Numbered from the stretch's first letter, positions 1-9,654 are shown. The stretch: DNA of 64,000 bases from Staphylococcus delphini (GCF_900636325.1 NZ_LR134263.1:2666001-2730000); one strand, 5' to 3'. Made by a program: numbers and translations. The notes: generated by a model not told the origin, from the letters alone.

Positions 1-1085
1 TATAGGACCCATTAATGCAGCCCCGAGTGAAACACCTAAGTCAGCTGTTGCGATAAAGAGACCAAGTAACATATTTCGTCCAACTTTCGGTAATTTAAAG
101 CTTAAAAATGAAGTTAATGTCGGATAAACCATCGCTTGCGTCAAACCAATCATGACGGCACTGATATAAAGTATCCATGCGCCGACATAAGGACCGACTG
201 CAATGAATAACAGCGCGACAGTTAATAATCCGAGGACACCTAACATAAAGCGAACGTGCCAGCGTCCATCTGAAGGAATGTATTGACGTAAAAAAAACGT
301 GCAAATACGACCGTAATCGCTTGTACAGCTAGAAATAGACTCGCGTGACCGACTTGATACGTATTGACGTACAACACGATAAACGTTGCCACTGCCCCAA
401 AGCCAATTGAGGCCACAAGCATAATCGTCCCTGCTTTCAATAAAAACGGATTTTTAAATAACTGCAAGAACACTGTCATCGCACCATATGGCATCTTTTC
501 TTGTTGCGCAGGCGTCGTGTCTGCATCATCTTGTCCATGAAGCGTCGCACTGAAACCGACCACACCTGTCGTAATCGCGATAATGATCATCGTCAATGCG
601 AAGTAGCTCAAGTTATCTAATTGCCAAATCCCGACTGCAATCATTGGTCCGATAATGCCTGGTATGTAAGAAAAGAGTGAGTATAAGGAAATCCCTTGTG
701 AACGATCTTCTTCAGGTAACGCATCGATAATCCCGATTTGTAATGACATGGAGAAAAAGGCTGTACATACCCCTTGCATCACACGTGCAATAAAGTAACC
801 TTCTAAACCTGTAAATCCATATAAAATCAATGCAAAACCGTTAATGATTAAAATCCATCTTAATATTTTGATTGGACCGACTTTAGCGATGACTTGCCCT
901 GCCCATGGACGAAAAAGCATGGCTGTCAACATGTAGGCCCCCATGACAATACCGATTGTCGTATTGGTTGCACCTAAATCATGTCCGCGTAACGGAATCA
1001 TGACGTTCAAAATAGCATTGGCACTAAAGAAAAAAAGTGCGAGAATATACAATCTCAAAAAAGGCCAAGCGAGTGCACCTTTCAT
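1..1085 (-). CDS. cntE: Staphylopine exporter CntE (MFS), 3' end outside window, frameshifted
   Basis: Major facilitator permease that exports the metallophore staphylopine. The start MKGALAWPFLRLYIL is followed by repeated hydrophobic segments. It is the last gene of the cnt operon, just downstream of the ATPase genes, which is the known staphylococcal order. As read, the frame stops at 240 after about 281 residues. Adding one base to the A8 run at 290-297 (T8 on the coding strand) restores FARFFLRQYIPSDGRWHVRF and keeps the frame open to position 1, giving about 361 residues of a family usually near 400. The frameshift is either a homopolymer error or a real lesion that would abolish export. 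Family assignment rests on context plus MFS character. Confidence 0.88.
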
Positions 1086-1096
1086 ATCATAGCCTC

Positions 1097-1837
1097 CTAG
1101 TTCATAAATTGTTTTTCAAAAAGTTCACGTGTATAGTCATTTTGAAGGTCTTTCAGCTGGTGTCTATTTAAACGTTCCTGAATTTGACCGTCATTAAAAA
1201 TAATCAAATCTTCACATAAATAGACCGCCGCTTGAATATCATGTGTAATAAATATTAAACTGAGCTGATATTTATCTCTCAGTGTCGTTAATAAATCTAA
1301 AATTTGCGACTGAATCGACATGTCGAGCGCACTAATCGCTTCATCTAATACAATGTAGTCTGGATTCGTAATGACTGCTCTTGCAATAGCGACACGTTGC
1401 GCTTCTCCACCTGACATCATTTGAGGGTATTTATTTAAAAAGGCTGCACTTAATCCGACACGTTCGAGTAATGCCGTCATATGTGCTTCTTTATCGTCAA
1501 CCGATGTATCACATTGACTCAGTGCTTCATTTAAAATTTGACGCACATTGAAATAGGGATGCAGTGAGGATTTGTAATCTTGAAACACGACGCTCACTTT
1601 GCCGAGACGGGCGTGACGTTGGTAGACCGGTTGACCATCCAACATCACTGTCCCTGAATCTGGCTTTTCGATACCTAATATCATGCGCGCCAATGTGGAT
1701 TTACCACTCCCACTTTCACCGATAATCGCAATACTTTGGCCTTTGTTACATTGAAAGCTGACTTGTTTCACGATTTGCCGTTTTTGCCTTTTCACACCAC
1801 TACGATAGGATTTCGTGACATTTTGGACTTCTAACAT
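1097..1837 (-). CDS. cntF: Staphylopine ABC importer ATPase CntF
   Basis: ATP-binding subunit of the oligopeptide/nickel-type importer for metal-staphylopine complexes, acting at the inner face of the membrane. 246 residues with Walker A (IGESGSGKSTLA, about residue 40), ABC signature (MSGGEAQRVAIARA) and Walker B (DYIVLDEAISALD). The start overlaps the end of cntD by a few bases (GATGCGTCATGTTAG), which suggests translational coupling. It pairs with CntD as the two different ATPases of an Opp-type transporter. Complete and undamaged. Confidence 0.93.
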   Translation of the reverse strand: MLEVQNVTKSYRSGVKRQKRQIVKQVSFQCNKGQSIAIIGESGSGKSTLARMILGIEKPDSGTVMLDGQPVYQRHARLGKVSVVFQDYKSSLHPYFNVRQILNEALSQCDTSVDDKEAHMTALLERVGLSAAFLNKYPQMMSGGEAQRVAIARAVITNPDYIVLDEAISALDMSIQSQILDLLTTLRDKYQLSLIFITHDIQAAVYLCEDLIIFNDGQIQERLNRHQLKDLQNDYTRELFEKQFMN

Positions 1838-2649
1838 GACGCATCACCTCGCAATGATTTGTAATAACGCGTCACTCGATCTCGTGCTGCAATCAAAAAT
1901 TGTGTATATGCATGTTGTGGCTGTGTAAACAATTGGTGTGCGGTACCTGACTCCACGACATCTCCATGACGCATGACGATGACTTGGTCCGCAATCGACT
2001 TTACTACCGCTAAATCATGTGAGACAAACAGCATAGCACAACCGATTTTTTCTTTGACCTCACGCAATTCTTCAATCACTTCATACTGTGTAATGGCATC
2101 GAGTGCAGTAGTCGGCTCATCCGCAATAATGATGTCCGGTTGGAGTGCGAGTGCTAATATAATCATTAACCGTTGCAACATGCCGCCTGACAATTGATGC
2201 GGATAGGACTTTAAAATACGCTCAAAATCTCTTAAACCGAGCATGTCGAAATAATGTTGTAACGTCGCTTTCTGTTGTTGGGACGACATGGGACGGTGTT
2301 GCTTCAACATCATCGTCAACTGTGCGCCCACTGTAAAAGAAGGGTTAAACGCTGTCGCACCTTGCTGCATAATCATCGCAATACGTCGGCCTCTGATTTT
2401 TCGAAAGTCCGCTTCAGAGGCTTCATGCAATGCTGCTCCTTGGAACCAAATTTCACCGCTCATCTGAATGTTACGGTCGTTCAGCCCCAGTAATGCTTTA
2501 CACGTCATCGATTTACCACTGCCACTTTCACCGATAATCGCAATGACCTCACCACGATGTAACGTCAAATTAAAGTGATGGACGAGGACATGATTCGTAT
2601 GACCATCAATGAGCGTTAAATCTTCTACACGCATGACTTGTTCCGCCAT
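1831..2649 (-). CDS. cntD: Staphylopine ABC importer ATPase CntD
   Basis: First ATPase of the staphylopine importer. The start chosen is the ATG at 2649, which shares one base with the cntC stop (TAATG) and has GGGTGG a few bases upstream. A start three codons earlier is possible but lacks a better ribosome site. Walker A is IGESGSGKSMTC, the signature is LSGGMLQRLMIILAL, and Walker B is DIIIADEPTTALD. The C-terminal part carries the Opp/Dpp-type region around HAYTQFLIAA. Tight overlaps with cntC and cntF support one polycistronic unit. Confidence 0.92.
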   Translation of the reverse strand: MAEQVMRVEDLTLIDGHTNHVLVHHFNLTLHRGEVIAIIGESGSGKSMTCKALLGLNDRNIQMSGEIWFQGAALHEASEADFRKIRGRRIAMIMQQGATAFNPSFTVGAQLTMMLKQHRPMSSQQQKATLQHYFDMLGLRDFERILKSYPHQLSGGMLQRLMIILALALQPDIIIADEPTTALDAITQYEVIEELREVKEKIGCAMLFVSHDLAVVKSIADQVIVMRHGDVVESGTAHQLFTQPQHAYTQFLIAARDRVTRYYKSLRGDASC

Positions 2650-3512
2650 TATATCCACCCTTTCTTAATACGTTGTTTCATTTGTTGTTGTGATAATTTC
2701 GGATCGATTGCAATTTGGAGGGCATCGGATAAAAAGTTCACCGCTAACACAATGACGATAATCGCAATACCTGGCGCAAACATCAACTCAGGGTGACTGA
2801 ACATCACTTTACGTGCTTCATTCATCATCATGCCCCATTCTGCTGTCGGTGCTTTAACGCCTAAGCCTAAAAATGAAAAGCCTGAAATTTGTAAGATCAT
2901 CGACACCATCGAACTCGTTGAAATAATCGCAATATCCGCTAAAGTTCGCGGTAAAATGTGTGTCATAATAATCCGTGCGTGTGACAGACCAATCGTACGT
3001 GCAAATTTGACATCATCTGAGTTACGATATTGCATTACACTTGTTCGAATAATTCGGCAAAACCATGCCCAGCGCGTAATGATGAGTGCGACGATAATAC
3101 TTTTCAATCCAATGCCGAGTACACCGATTAAAGCGAGCGTCATGACATATGTAGGAAACGATAACATGACATCGCAAATACGCATCACAAGTGCATCGAT
3201 CCAGCGTCCAAAGTAGCCTGAAATAAAGCCAAGTAACGTCCCAATCAACACTGAACAGGCTAATGCGAATAAAATGAGTAAAAAGCTCGGCCGTATCGCA
3301 AAAATTAAGCGTGTTAAAATATCTCGTCCTAAATGATCCGTCCCGAGCCAGTGTGCAAATGACATACCGGCAAATTTGTCATCGATATTCACCGCATTGG
3401 GATCATAAGGCGTCACAATAGGTGCACAAATACCGAGTAAAATATAAACCGCAATGATTGCCAACGCCCATTTCGCGCCGTTATCTTGTAATAATCTTTG
3501 GAAAACGATCAT
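2649..3512 (-). CDS. cntC: Staphylopine ABC importer permease CntC
   Basis: Inner-membrane permease of the DppC/OppC type, 287 residues. The N-terminal hydrophobic segment (LAIIAVYILLGICAPIV) is followed by the DppC-like stretch GTDHLGRDILTRLI and further membrane segments. The EAA-type loop that contacts the ATPases is visible as ARTIGLSHARIIMTHILP. It starts two bases after cntB ends. With CntB it forms the translocation channel of the metal-staphylopine importer. Confidence 0.92.
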   Translation of the reverse strand: MIVFQRLLQDNGAKWALAIIAVYILLGICAPIVTPYDPNAVNIDDKFAGMSFAHWLGTDHLGRDILTRLIFAIRPSFLLILFALACSVLIGTLLGFISGYFGRWIDALVMRICDVMLSFPTYVMTLALIGVLGIGLKSIIVALIITRWAWFCRIIRTSVMQYRNSDDVKFARTIGLSHARIIMTHILPRTLADIAIISTSSMVSMILQISGFSFLGLGVKAPTAEWGMMMNEARKVMFSHPELMFAPGIAIIVIVLAVNFLSDALQIAIDPKLSQQQMKQRIKKGWI

Positions 3513-3513
3513 G

Positions 3514-4446
3514 TTAATGCTCCTCCCTTAATTTCGGGTTCAGCCACATATTAATGACGTCTGCCAACGTATTAAACAAAATAAACAACACCGAAACGAT
3601 GAGTACATACGCTTGAATCATCGGAAAATCTTGTTCCAACACGGCTTTAACACTTAGTTGACCCATACCCGGCCATGCAAATACGTTTTCGATGACGACA
3701 GAACCACCTAAAATAATAGGAATCGACATACAAAAAATAGAAACGACGACTTGCATCGCATTACGCGCAACATAAATGAGCAGTTGCGACATCGGCACAC
3801 CCATTGCACGCATATATAGCACATAATCTTGATCAAGTTGCTGAATGACCGCACTTCGAACATTTCTAAAATAAATCCCTGTATAACCGAGCGTAATGAC
3901 CGCAACAGGTAAAATATAACTTTCAGGACCGGTTAAGCCAGACGTCGGCAATGCATTCAATTTAACCGATAAAAAAATAATTAATATCGCCGCTAGCCAA
4001 TAAGATGGAATTGCGGTTAATACGAAAGCTGTCGTCCGTGTCATACGATCAAACCACGTTCCACGCAACAATGCCGTCAAAATACCGAACAGTAATGACA
4101 ACACAATAATCACCAAACTTGAAATGAGTGTTAACTTCAATGTATTAAAAAATGCAGGCCATAGTCTCAAGCCGACATCTTCGCCGGTTACGAAACTATG
4201 CCCAAATTGTAGCTGTACCGCGGATTGCAGCCATTCCCAGTATTGTACGAGGAACGGCGCATCCAAATGGTACTTAGCACACGTTTGTTCGATTAAACTT
4301 TGTGTAATGTCAGGAACTTCTTGTGCATGTAGAATGACGACAGCGGGATCTTCACTGGATAAATGCGTTAATGCAAAAGTTAAAAAACTAATGACAATCA
4401 GCAACGGTATCATCAGTAACAAACGTTTCATCACACTATATGCCAT
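3514..4446 (-). CDS. cntB: Staphylopine ABC importer permease CntB
   Basis: DppB/OppB-type permease, 310 residues. It begins with a membrane segment (LLLMIPLLIVISFLTFALTH) and has the OppB features of this family: an extracytoplasmic region around residues 40-90, then several membrane spans. The EAA-like loop reads MRAMGVPMSQLLIYVARNA, and GSVVIENVFAWPGMGQL is characteristic of the family. It lies 12 bases after cntA and is co-transcribed with the rest of the importer. Confidence 0.92.
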   Translation of the reverse strand: MAYSVMKRLLLMIPLLIVISFLTFALTHLSSEDPAVVILHAQEVPDITQSLIEQTCAKYHLDAPFLVQYWEWLQSAVQLQFGHSFVTGEDVGLRLWPAFFNTLKLTLISSLVIIVLSLLFGILTALLRGTWFDRMTRTTAFVLTAIPSYWLAAILIIFLSVKLNALPTSGLTGPESYILPVAVITLGYTGIYFRNVRSAVIQQLDQDYVLYMRAMGVPMSQLLIYVARNAMQVVVSIFCMSIPIILGGSVVIENVFAWPGMGQLSVKAVLEQDFPMIQAYVLIVSVLFILFNTLADVINMWLNPKLREEH

Positions 4447-4458
4447 CGATGAACCACC

Positions 4459-6060
4459 CTATTTGTAATCCATTTGTTCAAATGGCAATTCGTATTGTGA
4501 TTGTTTAAACGAAATGTGTTCTAAATCTTTCGGCGCGACCACTGTCATACCCCCATGAGAAATCGGGATAAAGATTGCTTCATCATGAACTGTTGTTAAA
4601 ATGTCTTTATATTTTTGTTCTTGTTCTTTTGCATCTTGCGTTTCTAAAGCGGTATCGATATTATCAAACAGTTGGTCTTTTTCTTTAATACCTGAAACGG
4701 CCGCTTTATAACCTGTATCTGCTTTAAATCCAGAAATCGTACTTTGTGGGTCATATTGAAGGCCCCATGTTTGGTTGAACAGTAAATCATAGTCCCCCGA
4801 TGTACGACGTTCTGCCACTTTATCAGATGTTTCGCCTACAATTTTCAATGCCATGCCGACTTCTTTCGCTTTCGCTTGAATAAATTCGGCTTCTTGTTTT
4901 TGCGAGCTTGAATGGTTGTCATAATATAACGTCATTTCAAGCTTTTGACCGTCTTTTTCACGTACTTCACCTTTGTCAGTTTGCTTCCATCCCGCTTCGT
5001 CTAATAGCGCCGCTGCTTTTTTCAAATCAAAATCACGTTTCGGTAAATCAATGTTCGCATGTGGCACGTTTTTTGAGAATAACTGTGACGCTGGTTTTTC
5101 AGTACCGTCTAAAATTTTATCCGCAATACGCTTTTGATCGACACTATGCCATAATGCTTCACGTACTGCTTTATCTTGTGCAGGACTGTCTTTTTTACCA
5201 GAGTTTGCAACAATCATTTTCGTATTCATCGGCTGACTGCGCTTCAATTGAAAATCGCCATTGTCCGTTAACTTTTTCATCGCTTCATTGTCGATGTTGT
5301 CTGTACCACGGTCATCTGTAAATGCAAAGTTCACTTCACCTTTTTGTAATGCTAAAAATGAAGTTTCCCCTGCAGGCAATACTTTAGCAACAATCGTTTT
5401 CAGTTTAGGCTCGCCACCCCAGTAATCCGTATTGCGTTCAAATGTCGCTTGCTCATCTTTGTCGTGAGATTTCAATTTGTATGGACCTGTACCAACGTAA
5501 GATTTCAAACCATCTTTCGTACCGCCATCTTTAAATGCTTTAGGTGAGACAAAGACGTAAGGACGTGTCATTGCCAGTTCTTCCAATGTTGCGTTGTACG
5601 GTGCTTTCAACGTCATCACAAATGTATCATCGTCTTTCGCTTCTGTACGATCGATTAATGTTGATAATTTAATCCATGAATGTAACTTTTGGTTTGCTTG
5701 AATCGCATCAAAGTTCTTTTTCACTGCATCTGCATTAAAAGGCGTCCCATCTTGGAATTTCACACCTTTTCTCAAATGGAATGTATAAGTTTTACCGTCT
5801 TCTGAAACATCCCATGACTCAGCTAATAACGGTTCAATCCCTTTTTGCGTATGGTCGACGAGTGACTCATAGACCATGCCTTGCGCTGACATCGAGCCGC
5901 CGTATACGTGTGGGTTCATATCTCCAATATCTTTAGATGTGGCATATGTAAGGTTTTTATCTTCTTTTTTCTGTTCTAATGCTTTAGAGTTGCCACAAGC
6001 TGCGAGTACGAGTATAAAAACAACACACATGGCAATCCACTTTAAATTTTTCATCATCAT
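4459..6060 (-). CDS. cntA: Staphylopine-metal binding lipoprotein CntA
   Basis: Extracytoplasmic solute-binding protein (SBP family 5), 533 residues. The N-terminus is a lipoprotein signal with lipobox VLAACGNSKA, so it should be anchored to the outer leaflet of the membrane. The family region YESLVDHTQKGIEPLLAESW follows, then KTYTFHLRKGVKFQDGTPF, as in nickel/oligopeptide binding proteins. It captures metal-staphylopine and delivers it to CntBC. A 268-base spacer with a strong inverted repeat separates it from cntM, so it may be expressed differently from the biosynthetic genes. Two ATGs (6060 and 6054) could serve as start. Confidence 0.93.
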   Translation of the reverse strand: MMMKNLKWIAMCVVFILVLAACGNSKALEQKKEDKNLTYATSKDIGDMNPHVYGGSMSAQGMVYESLVDHTQKGIEPLLAESWDVSEDGKTYTFHLRKGVKFQDGTPFNADAVKKNFDAIQANQKLHSWIKLSTLIDRTEAKDDDTFVMTLKAPYNATLEELAMTRPYVFVSPKAFKDGGTKDGLKSYVGTGPYKLKSHDKDEQATFERNTDYWGGEPKLKTIVAKVLPAGETSFLALQKGEVNFAFTDDRGTDNIDNEAMKKLTDNGDFQLKRSQPMNTKMIVANSGKKDSPAQDKAVREALWHSVDQKRIADKILDGTEKPASQLFSKNVPHANIDLPKRDFDLKKAAALLDEAGWKQTDKGEVREKDGQKLEMTLYYDNHSSSQKQEAEFIQAKAKEVGMALKIVGETSDKVAERRTSGDYDLLFNQTWGLQYDPQSTISGFKADTGYKAAVSGIKEKDQLFDNIDTALETQDAKEQEQKYKDILTTVHDEAIFIPISHGGMTVVAPKDLEHISFKQSQYELPFEQMDYK

Positions 6061-6133
6061 TCATATCCTCTCTTTATCTCATTTCACTTCGTCGTGCTAG
6101 CATTTTGGTACAAATGAAAGCTTTTAGAGCGAA

Positions 6134-6186
6134 GATTGCTGAACTTGCCCTCACGTTCCCAGGAGGCTCGGGCAGTTCTTGCAATC
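6134..6186 (-). promoter_or_regulatory. Imperfect inverted repeat in the cntM-cntA spacer
   Basis: Arms GATTGC-n-GAACTTGCCC and GGGCAGTTCTTGCAATC can form a long stem around a loop of about 20 bases in the 268-base gap between biosynthetic and transport genes. There is no clear T tract, so it looks more like an mRNA processing or attenuation structure than an intrinsic terminator. Role inferred. Confidence 0.45.
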
Positions 6187-6328
6187 TCAAATTTGCGTAC
6201 AAATCCAATCAAAATCTATCGTCACAGACAATCAGCAGCTAAGATGCCTTCATATTGCACATCAGCCCAAAAGATAATGCGCTATGTTTGCAATACATCT
6301 GATTTTCCTCATCACTGTCCATTGTCAT

Positions 6329-7624
6329 TTACTCATCTAGGTTCAATAACGCGTCAATGCGAGCGATATCTTCCTCAAACGACTGGATTGTGAATTGCGA
6401 TGATAACGCGTCACCAACATGCGTCTGTTGAAACGCAGTCAGTTGCGCTTCATAACGTTCGATCAATGTATCCATCATCGGCGTCGCAATATCGAGTGTG
6501 CGTGCCATACCGCGCATCATTTGTGTCCGGTAATAATCTTCACTCGGCATCCTCGGAATGTACCAAATCCCTTGTTCATTTTGAAATACGGGTTTAAAAG
6601 GGACGGCCGAAAAGTCAAAGTATTTTCCGTTGTCATCAGGTTCTGAAAATGGATCAATCAAAATGCCGGTATAGCGGACATATAATAAATATTCTTGTTC
6701 GATCGGTGACAACGTTTCAAATCCTTCAATGCGTGCCTCATCCATCGTTTCAGGGCGTAGTGGGTAATTTTCTTTCACCATAAATTTCAATAAATTCAAC
6801 GTATCGATATTCAAACGTTGTAATATCGCCATGACTTCTTGCCACATTTGACGCATTTCCGCTATAAGACGCATCGTTATCGGTCCTTCTGGAAATAATT
6901 TGTACACGTAAAATGGGACGGTCATTCCTTCAAACACAGCTTTCAAGGCATGTTCATTCATAAATAATGCGGGATGCACATACAATGAACTGTTCCGTGA
7001 CTCAGCCATGAGCGGGTGTGCTACGGTTGTTACAGGAATTTGAACTTGAGCCATAAGGGTTACTATTTCCCGGGAAAAGTCCGATTGCGCATGTGTCGTC
7101 CCTAAATATAAATGTTTCTTGACACCTTTAGTGAGGACACGATGCGGTGTTTCTGGATTTGGCACACCGGTATCACCTAAATACGTCGAAAATGACACGA
7201 CTTCGATTTGCGGTTGGTCGACACTTAATTGTTGTTGTACAATCATATGCGAACCGAACGTGGGTGAGACGAGAATGACATGTTTGAGCCGTTGACGTAC
7301 GTCAGATGGTAATTGTTGAATGACTTGACTATATGCATCTGCTGTACAAGCTAGCACTAACACATCGTATTGTGGCAAGACCGCTTCATAACAGTCGTAC
7401 AACTGTCCTAGGGATGTCGTGCCCGCCAAAGAAGCATGCAACTCATTTTGTACGCGGACTTCCAATTCAGGTGCCGCTTGATACGCTGTCCAAAACTGTC
7501 GCGATTTCTCTGTCTCACGCCCTCGCCCGACCATATCGACATTGTGGGGTGTATGGCGTTTAAACAATACCGCGAGTTGTACCGCAACAGGGCCCGTCCC
7601 CGCAATCAATACAGATTTTGCCAT
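6329..7624 (-). CDS. cntM: Staphylopine dehydrogenase CntM
   Basis: Opine-type dehydrogenase that makes the last step of staphylopine synthesis: NAD(P)H-dependent reductive condensation of the CntL product with pyruvate. The start is placed at the ATG for MAKSVLIAGTGPVAVQLAVL, because this gives the nucleotide-binding GxGxxxxQ motif at residues 8-15 and about 431 residues, as usual for the family. A longer open frame begins inside cntL but is unlikely. AGAAGGG precedes the start and the gene follows cntL directly. The C-terminal substrate region is complete. Confidence 0.92.
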   Translation of the reverse strand: MAKSVLIAGTGPVAVQLAVLFKRHTPHNVDMVGRGRETEKSRQFWTAYQAAPELEVRVQNELHASLAGTTSLGQLYDCYEAVLPQYDVLVLACTADAYSQVIQQLPSDVRQRLKHVILVSPTFGSHMIVQQQLSVDQPQIEVVSFSTYLGDTGVPNPETPHRVLTKGVKKHLYLGTTHAQSDFSREIVTLMAQVQIPVTTVAHPLMAESRNSSLYVHPALFMNEHALKAVFEGMTVPFYVYKLFPEGPITMRLIAEMRQMWQEVMAILQRLNIDTLNLLKFMVKENYPLRPETMDEARIEGFETLSPIEQEYLLYVRYTGILIDPFSEPDDNGKYFDFSAVPFKPVFQNEQGIWYIPRMPSEDYYRTQMMRGMARTLDIATPMMDTLIERYEAQLTAFQQTHVGDALSSQFTIQSFEEDIARIDALLNLDE

Positions 7625-7625
7625 A

Positions 7626-8444
7626 TTATGCACGCCCTTCTGATCGTTTTTGATAAAGTGCAATATCAAAAATTTGGTCTGGACGCGTAATATCATCGAC
7701 ACACGTCCAATATTGTGGATGCGTTTCTTGTTTTGGATAATTGAAAATCGATTTTAAGCCATCACCGTAACGCATCGACACGACAATGTCATGATCCGTT
7801 AAATCATACAGTTCTTCTAAAATGTCATATTTCATTTCCACCGTCGAACTGAAAATCACGTGCGTCACTTCTCGAATAGCTTCTAGTTCTGCCACTGTTT
7901 TTTGATGAATTTCAATCGGGGCATCTGGCGCTAAAATGTCAATCACTTGTCGGCCATAACGCACCGCTTCTTCATCAATGTCAATGCCAATCACGCGCGC
8001 ACCTGTTTCTTGCGCAATTTGAACGAGGGTCATCGGATACGCGCCTGAACCTACAAGAAGTACCGTATCTTCCGGCGTAATCTCGAACTGTCCAAACTCC
8101 TCTGAAATACAGTGCTCGATATTATCAAAGTATCCCGTCGAACCGAGTTGTCCATGAATCAATCGACGTGCACGTGTCGACTCCATGAGTTTCACACAAC
8201 GCGCCGTAATGTCTGCTAATGGTTTGATGAGCGGTTGCTGTTCAGACGTAGATGTACGCCAATGCTCATATTGTTGTATCGGCTGATCGTCAAGGATGTA
8301 GCCACTATATTCATCAATCAATTGCTCTAAATCATCCAGTGCACGCTCTCCTTGCTGAATCGTCTCGTATAAATGCTCAAACTGTTGCTGATAATACTTC
8401 AAACGTGTTTCAAATTCGTTCGTATTCTGTTGCATTTTAATCAT
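7626..8444 (-). CDS. cntL: D-histidine aminobutyryl transferase CntL (nicotianamine synthase-like)
   Basis: Transfers the aminobutyrate part of S-adenosylmethionine to D-histidine supplied by CntK. 272 residues. The SAM-binding Rossmann region is visible as EDTVLLVGSGAYPMTLVQIA, followed by ARVIGIDIDEEAVRYGRQ near the middle. These are the nicotianamine synthase-like features. It sits between cntK (10-base gap) and cntM (adjacent). The start MIKMQQN could also be the second ATG at 8435. Confidence 0.93.
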   Translation of the reverse strand: MIKMQQNTNEFETRLKYYQQQFEHLYETIQQGERALDDLEQLIDEYSGYILDDQPIQQYEHWRTSTSEQQPLIKPLADITARCVKLMESTRARRLIHGQLGSTGYFDNIEHCISEEFGQFEITPEDTVLLVGSGAYPMTLVQIAQETGARVIGIDIDEEAVRYGRQVIDILAPDAPIEIHQKTVAELEAIREVTHVIFSSTVEMKYDILEELYDLTDHDIVVSMRYGDGLKSIFNYPKQETHPQYWTCVDDITRPDQIFDIALYQKRSEGRA

Positions 8445-8453
8445 CTCGAGCTC

Positions 8454-9263
8454 CTATTCTATGTATGCTAAACCCGTGGCCACCGTTGAAACTTGTCCTT
8501 TAATCGCAATCGTATAACCTGTTTCTTTTCGATCGACAATGACAGACAATGCGCCTCCAGGTTGTGCAATTTCTTTTTCTACATGGTCTAGCTGATGGCG
8601 ATACGCTTCATAAATGCCTACCGATCCTGTGCCCGAACCACAACTTTGTTCCCAAATGATGCTGTCGATTTGTGGCACATAAATAAGTGGATACAAACGT
8701 TGATGTAACGTATCATAAAGCATCATGCCCACTGCCGTTAGATGTTCAGGCCATGATTGTGTTCTTACAAACGCCTCAACTGACGTCGCGAGTTTGTCTG
8801 ACCAAACAGTAATCGGACAAACAAAATGTTGGTATGTATCATATTGAATTTCTAAACCTTCAAACAAAACATCATCAATCACATAATGTTGCACTTTAAT
8901 CGCGTGCGGCTCTGGTAAAGTCGTTTCATACAGATGACGTTCTTCATCCACTGCACACGCCACAGGTTCATCCAATCCTGACACCTTTAAATGAAAAGAG
9001 GACGCCGAAAGTAATTTTCTGTCCTTTAAATAATGGATAAATGATAACGTGCCATTACCACAAAATTCTTGTCCGCTCATAACAAGTTGATGTGGAATGT
9101 CGCCTTCACTATTGACAATAAAGCCTACTTGTTCACATCCTACATGCGACGTTTGCATCAGTTGCTGTGCAATCCGTGCATAGTCGGCAGGATCGTGTTG
9201 TGAGTCGACTAATACGGTCATATTTCCAGATGGATTAAATTTTGAAAAATGCACAATTTCCAA
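8454..9263 (-). CDS. cntK: Histidine racemase CntK
   Basis: Diaminopimelate epimerase-fold racemase that converts L- to D-histidine for staphylopine. Two catalytic cysteines are visible in SGQEFCGNGTLSFIH and EQSCGSGTGSVGIYEAY, typical of PLP-independent epimerases. I place the start at TTG 9263 (MEIVHFSKFNPSGN), with AAAGGAG upstream. This gives 269 residues and agrees with the family N-terminus. A longer frame from 9362 would start upstream of the predicted transcription start. First gene of the operon. Confidence 0.92.
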   Translation of the reverse strand: MEIVHFSKFNPSGNMTVLVDSQHDPADYARIAQQLMQTSHVGCEQVGFIVNSEGDIPHQLVMSGQEFCGNGTLSFIHYLKDRKLLSASSFHLKVSGLDEPVACAVDEERHLYETTLPEPHAIKVQHYVIDDVLFEGLEIQYDTYQHFVCPITVWSDKLATSVEAFVRTQSWPEHLTAVGMMLYDTLHQRLYPLIYVPQIDSIIWEQSCGSGTGSVGIYEAYRHQLDHVEKEIAQPGGALSVIVDRKETGYTIAIKGQVSTVATGLAYIE

Positions 9264-9330
9264 TGTTATTCCATCTCCTTTAAAAATAAATATTAATTTT
9301 TTCAAATCGTAATCATACCGATTTAAAAAT

Positions 9331-9359
9331 ATCCTACTCCCTAATTTTTGAATTGTCAA
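9331..9359 (-). promoter_or_regulatory. cnt operon promoter
   Basis: On the minus strand TTGACA (9354-9359) is a perfect -35 box, 17 bases from TAGGAT (9331-9336) as -10. Transcription would start near 9324, leaving about 60 bases of leader before the TTG start of cntK. Confidence 0.7.
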
Positions 9360-9362
9360 CAA

Positions 9363-9377
9363 TGATAATCATTATCA
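9363..9377. promoter_or_regulatory. Fur box upstream of cntK
   Basis: TGATAATCATTATCA is a perfect 7-1-7 inverted repeat of the Gram-positive Fur/Zur class. It lies three bases upstream of the -35 box of the cnt promoter. In staphylococci this operon is known to respond to Fur and Zur. The sequence supports metal-dependent repression, but it cannot say which of the two proteins binds. Confidence 0.8.
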
Positions 9378-9601
9378 ACTTTATGATTTTCCTTTTTCAA
9401 GCTGTTGTTATCTTATTTCATTCATTTTTATTTCTTATACTTAATAAATGCGGGTTCAAAAAACAGATTTTGCGCACAAAAAAACAGACACTGTCACATT
9501 TACAGCATCTAAATGGACCCCATGTCAAGGACACTTTAAAAAAGGTAATTAACTTAATAATTAACTCCCACTATGATTGACATAGGAGGAGTTAAGGCAA
9601 T

Positions 9602-9646
9602 GTGAGCCTGTACTCAAAACTAAGAGTATGGGCTTTTGCTTTAAAA
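9602..9646. terminator. Hairpin followed by T-rich stretch
   Basis: AGCCTGTACTC and GAGTATGGGCT pair with two G-U wobbles around an 8-base loop, followed by TTTTGCTTT. It could end transcription from the left on the plus strand. No gene feeding it is visible in the otherwise empty 9264-9601 stretch. Confidence 0.4.
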
Positions 9647-9654
9647 TTATAACT

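Noticed and set aside
95..304. Minus-strand open frame overlapping the end of the cntE frame
   Set aside because: It is the out-of-frame reading next to the A8 run. The repaired cntE frame explains this DNA.
7624..7702. Longer start for cntM and similar N-terminal extensions of cntK, cntD and albA
   Set aside because: They run into the previous gene, the promoter or a terminator stem, and lack ribosome sites. The shorter starts fit family N-termini.
9353..9580. 75-codon plus-strand open frame over the Fur box
   Set aside because: It starts inside the promoter/operator, has no ribosome site and an A/T-driven composition; treated as chance.
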